Of a stretch of DNA of 5,500 nucleotides, positions 1-5,486 are shown piece after piece (within the stretch, counting starts at the first letter, position 1; each line of letters opens with the position of its first letter). The stretch is from Nitrosarchaeum sp. Its GTDB lineage: Archaea; Thermoproteota; Nitrososphaeria; Nitrososphaerales; Nitrosopumilaceae. The DNA is taken from positions 1 to 5,500 of the forward strand of contig SICY01000065.1 in NCBI GenBank assembly GCA_009697485.1, in the 5' to 3' direction. The translations under genes and the position numbers were made by a program. The notes beneath the pieces were generated by a model. The model was not told the origin of the DNA and searched no databases. It saw nothing but the letters and a program-made list of their open reading frames with translations.

Positions 1-700
1 CAACAAAGTCAGAAAGAGAACGCTCTGCCTCGATTTCCAATCTAGAGTCAGCATCTTCAATTTTTTTCAGCATTGAAATTGTATCAAAATCATCTTTTCT
101 TGAAACTATAGCCAGTGCACCCTGTCCAGGAGATGGAGAAAAATCTTCAACAGATAATTGTGTAAATATAACATCAAGACCTAATCGTGTAATTCCTGCT
201 TGTGCAAGAACAACTGCGTCAAAATCTTTTCCAAGTACTTTTTTGATTCTTGTTTCGATGTTTCCTCGTATTGGACGAACTGTAACATCAGATCTTTTTC
301 TTGTTATTTGTACGGCACGTCGTAGTGAGCTTGTACCAATAACTGCACCAGGTTTTATAGAATCAAGATCAGTGCCATCAGATGAAATAAAAATATCATT
401 TACTGTTTCTCTTTTTGGAACAGAAGACAACATCAAGTTTTCAACTAATTGTGTAGGTACATCTTTGAGACTATGTACTGCAAAATCTACTTCATTGTCT
501 GCAACTGCTCTGTCAATTTCTTTTTCAAATATTCCTTTTTGATCAATTGTAAATAACGGTCTTGCATCAGTATCGCCTTTGGTCTTTATTATTTTGATCT
601 CAAATTCAGTATTGGGGTTTATTTTTTTTAGTTCTGATATTACCCAATTAGTTTGTGCAAGGGATAATTGACTGCCTCTTGCACCAATCACATATTTCAA
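1..700 (-). CDS. hemC: Porphobilinogen deaminase (hydroxymethylbilane synthase), partial at left edge
   Basis: This cytosolic enzyme joins four porphobilinogen molecules into the linear tetrapyrrole hydroxymethylbilane, on the way to haem, sirohaem and cobalamin. I translated the minus strand by hand and it stays open for 233 codons to the window edge, with no frameshift. Visible family motifs are the N-terminal VIGARGSQLSLAQ, KTKGDTD (39-45), HSLKDVP (76-82) with Asp80 matching the catalytic Asp84 of E. coli, GTSSLRR (122-128), RGNIETR (145-151) and SPGQGALAI. About 70-80 C-terminal residues of a normal ~305-residue protein lie outside. These should include the cysteine that holds the dipyrromethane cofactor, so that residue cannot be checked. 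I chose TTG at 700-698: it overlaps the hemL stop as TTGA and has GGTGA four bases upstream. GTG at 691 is the alternative; no in-frame ATG is near. It is translationally coupled to hemL. Confidence 0.95.
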   Translation of the reverse strand, partial: MKYVIGARGSQLSLAQTNWVISELKKINPNTEFEIKIIKTKGDTDARPLFTIDQKGIFEKEIDRAVADNEVDFAVHSLKDVPTQLVENLMLSSVPKRETVNDIFISSDGTDLDSIKPGAVIGTSSLRRAVQITRKRSDVTVRPIRGNIETRIKKVLGKDFDAVVLAQAGITRLGLDVIFTQLSVEDFSPSPGQGALAIVSRKDDFDTISMLKKIEDADSRLEIEAERSLSDFV

Positions 701-1974
701 TTCTTCACCGATTTTAATGCGGTATGATAAGCATTCATTGTATAATTTAGATCAGTTTGTGTGTGTGCATCAGATAGAAAAACAACTTCAAACTGAGACG
801 GCGCAATAAAAACACCATTTTTTAACAAAACAGAGAACATTTTTTGGAATTTTTTTGCATCAGCATTCTTAGATGATGTATAATCTATGACAGGCTTGCT
901 TGTAAAGAAAATTTGGAACATTGAGGATGTGAAATTGATTTGATGTGGTATTTTCATGTCATTAGCCATATCACCTATCGCGTGAGTCAGTAATGCATTA
1001 TACGCTTCAAGTTTTGAATATAGTTTGTTTTTTATTTTGTTTATTGTTTTTATTGATGCAATCGCTGCACTGACTGAAATTGGATTTCCAGCATACGTGC
1101 TGGCTTGGTAAACTTTACCGCCTGGTGAAAGCAAATCCATTATTTCTTTTTTTCCACCTATTGCCGCAACTGTAAATCCATTTCCCAATGCCTTGGCCAA
1201 CGTGGTGATATCTGATTTAATTCCAAAATGTTGTTGTGCACCACCTGGAGATACTCTGAATCCGGTTACAACTTCATCAAAAATTAGAGGAATGTCGTTA
1301 TCTTTTGTAATTTTTCTAACTTCAGAGAGAAAATTCTTTTCAGGTAAAATTAATCCCATATTAGCTAAGATTGGTTCAATTATAACTCCAGCAACATCTT
1401 TGTTTTTTGTTATAGTTTTTTCAAGTTCTTCAAAATTGTTATACGGTACAACAAGAGTGTTTTTTGAAACCTCGTCCAACCCACCCTCAGATATGGAAAT
1501 TCCATTGTGTGCAGAACCAGAACCTGCTTTTACTAAAACAGAATCATGGGCTCCATGATAGCATCCTTCAAACTTTATTATTTTTTTCTTTTTTGTAAAT
1601 CCGCGAGCTAATCTTATAGCAGTCATTGTAGCTTCGCCACCTGTATTTACCAATCTAACTTTGTCAATTGAAGGAAAATTACCAATAATTAATTTGGACA
1701 GTTCTATTTCAGACTCAGTTGGAGTACAAAACAGTGTTCCTTGTGCTAATTGTTTTGATACGGCGTTGAGAATTTCTTTTCGTCGATGTCCTAACAGTAA
1801 TGCGCCATACCCATTACAGAAATCAATGTATTTGTTTTTGTCTTCATCCCAGATGTAAGCACCATCAGATTTTTTGGTAAAGAATGGATACGGTTCAAAA
1901 TACCTAACAGGACTGTTTACACCTGATGGAATTACTTTTTTAGCATCATTAAATAATTTTTGGGAATTAGACAA
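697..1974 (-). CDS. hemL: Glutamate-1-semialdehyde 2,1-aminomutase
   Basis: HemL is a PLP enzyme that moves the amino group of glutamate-1-semialdehyde to give 5-aminolevulinate, the last step of the C5 route to tetrapyrroles. The 425-residue length is normal for the family. Motifs in order: N-terminal IPSGVNSPVR (15-24), NTGGEATMTAIRLARG (110-125) for phosphate/cofactor binding, the FEGCYHGAHD segment (135-144), FDEVVTGFR (232-240) with Asp233 expected to contact the PLP ring nitrogen, and TTLAKALGNG (257-266) with Lys261 as the expected Schiff-base lysine. YQASTYAGNP (289-298) is the usual conserved loop. GSA aminomutase is preferred over other class III aminotransferases because of the GEATM and GCYHG segments and the hemC neighbour. 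The ATG at 1974 is the first good start after an in-frame stop; TTG at 1983 is possible. I see no Shine-Dalgarno site. The stop overlaps the hemC start, so the two are likely coexpressed. Confidence 0.96.
   Translation of the reverse strand: MSNSQKLFNDAKKVIPSGVNSPVRYFEPYPFFTKKSDGAYIWDEDKNKYIDFCNGYGALLLGHRRKEILNAVSKQLAQGTLFCTPTESEIELSKLIIGNFPSIDKVRLVNTGGEATMTAIRLARGFTKKKKIIKFEGCYHGAHDSVLVKAGSGSAHNGISISEGGLDEVSKNTLVVPYNNFEELEKTITKNKDVAGVIIEPILANMGLILPEKNFLSEVRKITKDNDIPLIFDEVVTGFRVSPGGAQQHFGIKSDITTLAKALGNGFTVAAIGGKKEIMDLLSPGGKVYQASTYAGNPISVSAAIASIKTINKIKNKLYSKLEAYNALLTHAIGDMANDMKIPHQINFTSSMFQIFFTSKPVIDYTSSKNADAKKFQKMFSVLLKNGVFIAPSQFEVVFLSDAHTQTDLNYTMNAYHTALKSVKN
705..709 (-). promoter_or_regulatory. 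Ribosome binding site that decides the hemC start
   Basis: Minus-strand GGTGA sits inside the last codons of hemL, with four bases between it and the TTG at 700-698. It matches the usual complement of the archaeal 16S 3' end. From GTG 691 the spacing would be 13 bases, so the site favours the TTG start that overlaps the hemL stop codon. Confidence 0.5.
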
Positions 1975-1998
1975 TAACCAACTGGAATTTGGGTCATT

Positions 1999-2013
1999 AT
2001 TATTCGTAATAAT
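1999..2013 (-). promoter_or_regulatory. Possible hemL promoter region with AT inverted repeat
   Basis: The 46-bp gap between the aquaporin stop and the hemL start holds an inverted repeat, ATTATT-CGT-AATAAT on the plus strand. Its distance from the hemL ATG (about 25-39 bases) is where a TATA box would lie for a nearly leaderless transcript. It may instead be chance in AT-rich DNA. If real, hemL-hemC could be transcribed apart from the genes upstream. Confidence 0.25.
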
Positions 2014-2020
2014 TCATAGG

Positions 2021-2686
2021 TTATTTTCGTGGATGAAATTTGTTTCGAAATAGAAACGCGGTGATTATAGTTCCCACATAAGGTGCAGTCCAGTATAGCC
2101 ACAAATTATCCAACACTCCAGAGAATAATGCAGGAGCTAATGCCCTGGCAGGATTCATAGAAGCGCCGGAAATAAAAGCCAAAAAAAAGATATCCAAGCC
2201 AACAATTCCACCAATTGCAATTCCTCCAAATCCTTTGAGTCCTTTTGTGTAAACTACGGTAAAGATCACAGCCATCAGCATAGCAGATGCTAAAACCTCA
2301 ACTGAAAAAATCAAAAATGTTGGAAAATCAGGATTGGGTGCATTTGCTCCAAGATTTGCTCCAGTGCCAATAAAATTCATAACAAATAGAGACCCAAACA
2401 AAGCTCCAATAATCTCTGCAGCAAAATAATATGCGATTTGAATTTTTGAAATATGTCCTGTAATGTAATAGCCAATTGTCACTGCAGGATTGAAATGTGC
2501 TAATGAGATTTTTCCAAAAAAATAAATTCCTATTATTAATGCAATAAATGGTGCAATTGCTGCAAATGCAATCCCTAATGTTCCACCTGTTTGCACATCA
2601 TAAACAATAGAGCCAGTTGCAAACACAACAAGAATGAATGTTCCAATTAATTCAACGGTGAAAATTTGTAAGTTTGAATACGACAT
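2021..2686 (-). CDS. MIP-family channel (aquaporin, AqpM-like selectivity filter)
   Basis: This is a 221-residue integral membrane channel with the six-helix aquaporin layout. Both NPA boxes are intact: AHFNPAVTIG (N66-A68) in the first half and GASMNPARALAP (N178-A180), followed by the filter arginine R181. After the second box it has A rather than the aspartate of glycerol facilitators, and it has YW (198-199) near helix 6, both aquaporin-like. Aligned by eye to E. coli AqpZ, the helix-5 filter position is Ile166 where water channels carry His174, and the loop-E position is Ala175. The archaeal AqpM of Methanothermobacter also has Ile here, so the pore may be wider and more hydrophobic than a strict water pore. 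The ATG overlaps the arsC stop by one base (TAATG), with GAGG ten bases upstream. That context makes arsenite, As(OH)3, a plausible substrate, but water or another small neutral solute cannot be excluded. Family assignment is secure; substrate is inference. Confidence 0.93.
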   Translation of the reverse strand: MSYSNLQIFTVELIGTFILVVFATGSIVYDVQTGGTLGIAFAAIAPFIALIIGIYFFGKISLAHFNPAVTIGYYITGHISKIQIAYYFAAEIIGALFGSLFVMNFIGTGANLGANAPNPDFPTFLIFSVEVLASAMLMAVIFTVVYTKGLKGFGGIAIGGIVGLDIFFLAFISGASMNPARALAPALFSGVLDNLWLYWTAPYVGTIITAFLFRNKFHPRK

Positions 2687-3090
2687 TAGACATTTTCCTC
2701 AAGTGATTTAATTAAAATCATCACCTTTGTTTTTATCTGATCACGTATTTTTCTTACTTCTTCTATTGATTTTCCCTTTGGATCTGGAATTTGCCAATCA
2801 AGAATATCTTTCATAAATAGAGTAGGACATGATGCTTTATCCATACATCCCATGTTGATTGCCTTTTCAGATTCAGATATAATTTGTTGTGAGATATGTT
2901 TGGGGATTTGATTTTCAATGTCAATATCAATTTCTTTCATTGCTTGTAAAACAATTGGATTTACATGAATACTTGGTTTTGTTCCAGCACTTATTGCCTC
3001 AAATCCTTTTGGCATGTATTTTCTAAAAAATGCTTCAGCCATTTGGCTTCTTCCAGCATTTTCAACACAGACAAAAAGAATTTTTTTCAT
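2686..3090 (-). CDS. arsC: ArsC-type arsenate reductase (low-molecular-weight tyrosine phosphatase fold)
   Basis: This cytosolic protein of 134 residues is predicted to reduce arsenate to arsenite. The N-terminus carries the phosphatase-fold loop C-X5-R-S, FVCVENAGRSQMAEA, with Cys8 as nucleophile and Arg14 binding the oxyanion. The sequence MGCMDKASCP supplies Cys82 and Cys88, nearly the same spacing as the Cys10/Cys82/Cys89 set of Staphylococcus aureus ArsC. There a disulfide cascade carries electrons from thioredoxin. IPDP (101-104) provides the expected general-acid Asp103. True tyrosine phosphatases of this fold lack the second and third cysteines, so reductase is the better reading. The gene lies 31 bp after the PiT stop and overlaps the aquaporin start by one base. 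The ATG at 3090 has no clear Shine-Dalgarno site. Activity and electron donor are inferred from the family. Confidence 0.88.
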   Translation of the reverse strand: MKKILFVCVENAGRSQMAEAFFRKYMPKGFEAISAGTKPSIHVNPIVLQAMKEIDIDIENQIPKHISQQIISESEKAINMGCMDKASCPTLFMKDILDWQIPDPKGKSIEEVRKIRDQIKTKVMILIKSLEENV

Positions 3091-3121
3091 TTTATATCAT
3101 GCAGCAAAATTTGAAAATACG

Positions 3122-4108
3122 TCATACAAAAAGGTTGATCAAAAGCATTGCCAAATACGAAATTCCAGCACTAGCTGGAATTGTGATAATCCAAGCCCAG
3201 ACTATTCTTTTACCTATTCCCCACCTAACCGCAGAAACACGTCTTACTGCACCTGCACCCATAATAGAGCCTGAAATTGCATGTGTTGTACTAGCAGGAA
3301 TTCCAAGGTGTGCCAAAACAGCTAAAATGGTTGCACCACTAGTTTCTGCAGCAAATCCTTGATAGGGTTTTAGTTGTGTTATTCTTGCTCCCATGGTTTT
3401 TACGATTCTCCAGCCCCCAAAAAACGTCCCGAGACTTATTGCAATCGCTGCAATCAACACAACATAGAATGGTACTTCAAATGATGTGATCACACCTTCT
3501 GTTAACAAAATTAGTGCAATTATTCCCATTGTTTTTTGGCCATCATTTGCTCCATGTGTCAATGAAAAATATGTTGCAGATACAAGCTGTAGTTTACCAA
3601 AAACAGTGTTCACATTAGCGGGTTTTTTCTTTGCAAATATTTTGATAATCAGGGTTGCAAGTAAAAATGCACCAACTAATCCCACTATAGGAGAGACAAG
3701 TATTCCTGTTGCTACCTTTTCAAGTCCACCAAAAATTATTGCGTGTGTTCCTGCACCTGCAATACCCGCCCCTATGATACCACCTACAAGAGCATGACTA
3801 CTAGAAGAAGGAAGTCCCCACCACCAAGTGATTATATTCCATACAATTGCGCCAAATAATGCACCTATGATAATATGAATAGTTACAAAATCAGGATTGA
3901 TAATTCCCTTTCCAATTGTGGTTGCAACTGCAACTCCAAAAAGAAAAGGACCAGCAAAGTTTGCAACAGCTGCAAGAGTTACTGCATGAATAGGTTTTAA
4001 CACCCTAGTTCCAACAACGGTCGCAATTGAATTTGCTGCATCGTGAAATCCATTGATAAAATCAAAAATCAGTGCTGCTATTATTGCACCGATAGCTAAT
4101 TCATACAT
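3122..4108 (-). CDS. PiT-family inorganic phosphate permease (PHO4)
   Basis: This is a polytopic membrane carrier that takes up phosphate, probably driven by H+ or Na+; PiT carriers also admit arsenate. Counting from ATG 4108 it has 328 residues, the short archaeal form without the long middle loop of E. coli PitA (~500). It shows the duplicated PHO4 layout: GFHDAANSIAT (20-30) and WGLPSSSSHALVGG (97-110) in the first half; SLTHGANDGQKTMGII (182-197) and GIPASTTHAISGS (269-281) in the second. The hydrophilic link between the halves is only the short charged stretch near 158-172. Start choice is open: ATG 4108 is preferred, but GTG 4117-4115 adds MVI and overlaps the DUF47 stop by one base (TAGTG). 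It directly follows its DUF47 partner and precedes arsC, which fits phosphate uptake with unwanted arsenate entry. Substrate assignment comes from family and context. Confidence 0.94.
   Translation of the reverse strand: MYELAIGAIIAALIFDFINGFHDAANSIATVVGTRVLKPIHAVTLAAVANFAGPFLFGVAVATTIGKGIINPDFVTIHIIIGALFGAIVWNIITWWWGLPSSSSHALVGGIIGAGIAGAGTHAIIFGGLEKVATGILVSPIVGLVGAFLLATLIIKIFAKKKPANVNTVFGKLQLVSATYFSLTHGANDGQKTMGIIALILLTEGVITSFEVPFYVVLIAAIAISLGTFFGGWRIVKTMGARITQLKPYQGFAAETSGATILAVLAHLGIPASTTHAISGSIMGAGAVRRVSAVRWGIGKRIVWAWIITIPASAGISYLAMLLINLFV
3161..3182. repeat. Perfect inverted repeat, 9-bp arms and 4-base loop, inside the PiT 3' end
   Basis: AATTCCAGC (3161-3169), loop ACTA, then GCTGGAATT (3174-3182) form a perfect hairpin. 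It encodes IPASAGI near the PiT C-terminus and ends about 40 bases before the PiT stop and 70 bases before the arsC start. No T tract follows, so it is not a typical terminator. It could be an RNA processing or stability element, or simply a by-product of the coding sequence. Confidence 0.6.
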
Positions 4109-4116
4109 AATTACCA

Positions 4117-4746
4117 CTAAGCGTATTTCAAAACTATATCTTCAATGACATCTGCAACATCCACACATCTATCAGATGCAGTTTCCATTGTTTCATAGAT
4201 ATCCTTTAGTTTAATGATTGTTATAGCGTCATTGCTCTCAAAGAGTTTTTCAATAGATTTCCTATACAGTTCATCCACAACATGTTCAATATTACCAGTA
4301 TTCCTACAATGGGCTATCATATCTTCAGCATTCTTAATATTTTTTAATTTTGATATCATGTATTCTACTTCTTTTGTTGCATTTACGAGTTCTTTGGCAA
4401 TTTCAAGAGCATATGGTGGTGGAGTAGAAATTTTGTAACTACGCGTTCGTGCAGAAATTCCATCCATGAAATCAATTACATCGTCTATTTTTGAAGCAAT
4501 TCTTTGCATGTCCTCACGATCAAAAGGAGTGATGAATGTTTTATTTAATTCCTCAAAAATATCACGGGTAAGAACATCAGCTTCACTTTCAAGATTTTTG
4601 ATTTTTGTATGTTGTTCTGTATTACTAAGATCTGAAAATAAAACAACTAACGCTTCAGCGGTCTCTACTGCCTTTTTTGCCAAATTATCAAAAATTGCTA
4701 ACAATTCTTTATCATTGGATTTCATCCAAGAAAACAGTTTTCCCAT
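4117..4746 (-). CDS. DUF47 / PhoU-like protein, partner of the PiT transporter
   Basis: This soluble, mostly helical protein of 209 residues belongs to the DUF47 family (PhoU-like, 'Pit accessory protein'). Its genes commonly sit next to PiT genes, and its members are thought to tune phosphate uptake. Two PhoU-type E-xxx-D metal-binding motifs are visible: ESEAD (53-57) followed by the conserved FITPFDREDM (71-80) and DDVIDFMD region, and ETASD (188-192) followed by VADVIEDIV. The N-terminus KLFSWM and the central amphipathic helices have no signal peptide or membrane span, so it should be cytosolic. The ATG at 4746 has no Shine-Dalgarno site but lies at a fitting distance from a TATA-like box at 4800-4811. 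Its TAG stop overlaps or abuts the PiT start, so it probably leads the phosphate/arsenate transcript. Its exact regulatory role is not visible in the sequence. Confidence 0.92.
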   Translation of the reverse strand: MGKLFSWMKSNDKELLAIFDNLAKKAVETAEALVVLFSDLSNTEQHTKIKNLESEADVLTRDIFEELNKTFITPFDREDMQRIASKIDDVIDFMDGISARTRSYKISTPPPYALEIAKELVNATKEVEYMISKLKNIKNAEDMIAHCRNTGNIEHVVDELYRKSIEKLFESNDAITIIKLKDIYETMETASDRCVDVADVIEDIVLKYA

Positions 4747-4799
4747 GAGCTAAATGAGATAATTTGGGAGATAAAGATGTTGACCATTTAATATATTCA

Positions 4800-4811
4800 A
4801 CTATATAGAAA
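4800..4811 (-). promoter_or_regulatory. TATA-like promoter box for the DUF47-PiT-arsC-aquaporin run
   Basis: Minus-strand TTTCTATATAGT lies with 53 bases between it and the DUF47 ATG. With the usual archaeal spacing, transcription would start near 4778 and leave a leader of about 30 bases. The identical 12-mer precedes the 4913-5371 gene at the same distance. The gap also holds other TATA-like stretches on the same strand, near 4784-4798 (ATATATTAAA), 4826-4838 (TTTTTATAAA) and 4889-4898, so the true start is uncertain. Confidence 0.45.
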
Positions 4812-4872
4812 ATAATAGAGTTTGTTTATAAAAAAAAGTTTAAGCAATATTTCAGATAATTCTACAAAACGA

Positions 4873-4890
4873 TCAAATGTTTCAAACGTT
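4873..4890. repeat. Tandem 9-bp direct repeat in the intergenic gap
   Basis: TCAAATGTT (4873-4881) is followed at once by TCAAACGTT (4882-4890), with one mismatch. It lies downstream of the 4913-5371 gene and upstream of the DUF47 promoter candidates, so it could be a two-site protein-binding element. It could also be chance. The rest of this 166-bp gap is AT-rich and shows no gene or RNA that I can support. Confidence 0.3.
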
Positions 4891-4892
4891 AT

Positions 4893-4910
4893 ATAAAAAA
4901 TAAAAAGAGA
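4893..4910 (-). terminator. Oligo-T terminator after the Hcp-like gene
   Basis: Directly after the stop at 4913, the minus strand reads CTTTTTATTTTTT. T-rich tracts like this, without a hairpin, are the usual archaeal transcription stop. It would separate the Hcp-like gene from the phosphate genes, which then need their own promoter. Confidence 0.5.
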
Positions 4911-4912
4911 TG

Positions 4913-5371
4913 TTATTTTTGGGTAGAAAATTCCGGGTCCCATTTGTCTGTAGAACTTAGATCACTTGAACTGATTAGATTTGCGTGTTCAACAACCTTC
5001 AGTTTATCCATAGCAGGATTGAGTGGTTCATAACCTCTACATTCAAAAGTAAATTGATCTACAACAGCAAACCCTTTTCCAGTGTATCCTTCTTCATTAT
5101 CAGACCTTGTTACTACAACGTAGTTTGTTATGAGACAATTCTTATATTCAAAAGATCGATAACCATCTCCTCCTACAGCCACAAATACTGTAACAGTGAA
5201 GTCTTTTGTCGAATATTCTCCAGATACATTTGCATATGCTTCATCAGCTGCTGCATAAAGTAGAGGAGTTGCACCTACAATTTTCTCCATTGTGAAAGTA
5301 GGAGTTTGTCTGGAATGTGATGTTTTTGATCCAAATCCAGATGTTTGGGTAAATTGTTGGATAGGCACCAT
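4913..5371 (-). CDS. Hcp-like protein (type VI secretion tube-protein fold), tentative
   Basis: The predicted product has 152 residues from ATG 5371 (161 if TTG 5398 is used), with no signal peptide or membrane span, and alternates short beta-type stretches. By eye it follows the Hcp pattern. TFTMEKIVGATPLLYAAA resembles the Hcp FTK-hD-STP-L segment, DFTVTVFVAVGGDGYRSFEY the strand pair around a gly-gly turn, NCLITNYVVV the Hcp 'vLISSv' strand, and VDQFTFECRGYEP the terminal 'E-vtLnFa-i' strand. Such proteins stack as hexameric rings in secretion tubes or act as secreted effectors. The N-terminal strand of Hcp is short or absent here. No other secretion gene is in the window, so a system cannot be claimed. 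ATG 5371 is chosen because a TATA-like box lies at the same distance as for DUF47; TTG 5398 would give an almost leaderless message. If the resemblance fails, this is a conserved hypothetical protein. Confidence 0.55.
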   Translation of the reverse strand: MVPIQQFTQTSGFGSKTSHSRQTPTFTMEKIVGATPLLYAAADEAYANVSGEYSTKDFTVTVFVAVGGDGYRSFEYKNCLITNYVVVTRSDNEEGYTGKGFAVVDQFTFECRGYEPLNPAMDKLKVVEHANLISSSDLSSTDKWDPEFSTQK

Positions 5372-5424
5372 TTCAAGTCCATCTTTAAATTCAAACAAAG
5401 CAATTAGTAGTTAGTTCTCTTATC

Positions 5425-5436
5425 ACTATATAGAAA
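5425..5436 (-). promoter_or_regulatory. TATA-like promoter box for the Hcp-like gene
   Basis: Minus-strand TTTCTATATAGT is identical to the 12-mer upstream of DUF47. Fifty-three bases separate it from ATG 5371, exactly as in the other case. A transcript would begin near 5403, giving a leader of about 30 bases for ATG 5371 or about 5 bases for TTG 5398. Confidence 0.45.
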
Positions 5437-5458
5437 TTGAATTTGATCTCAAAATTAG

Positions 5459-5486
5459 AAAAACAGAATTAGCAATTCTAGTTTTT
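5459..5486. terminator. Hairpin flanked by A and T tracts, possible two-way terminator
   Basis: AGAATT (5465-5470), loop AGC, and AATTCT (5474-5479) form a six-pair stem. AAAAA lies at 5459-5463 and TTTTT at 5482-5486, so a T run follows the stem on either strand. On the minus strand a frame ends in Lys-Pro-Phe-TAG at 5490-5488, just before the hairpin. An unseen minus-strand gene may therefore end here. The stem is AT-rich and weak, and too little sequence is present to prove the gene. Confidence 0.35.

Noticed and set aside
243..542. Open frame on the plus strand opposite hemC
   Set aside because: The minus strand carries a continuous HemC reading with catalytic motifs over the same bases; this frame is its shadow and resembles nothing.
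1193..1858. Two plus-strand open frames opposite hemL
   Set aside because: They lie antisense to a full-length HemL with intact PLP motifs, have low-complexity Ser/Phe-rich products and no promoter.
3014..3797. Plus-strand open frames opposite arsC and PiT
   Set aside because: They overlap well-supported genes; their hydrophobic or alanine/proline-rich content is the complement of membrane-helix codons.
4747..4912. tRNA, small RNA or riboswitch in the intergenic gap
   Set aside because: The gap is almost all A and T with no cloverleaf, GC-rich stem or known aptamer core that I could recognise.
4214..5263. Plus-strand open frames opposite DUF47 and the Hcp-like gene
   Set aside because: They are antisense to better-supported reading frames and show no recognisable domain.
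4913..5398. A complete type VI secretion locus
   Set aside because: Only one Hcp-like gene is present; no sheath, VgrG, baseplate or ClpV-type gene lies in the window.
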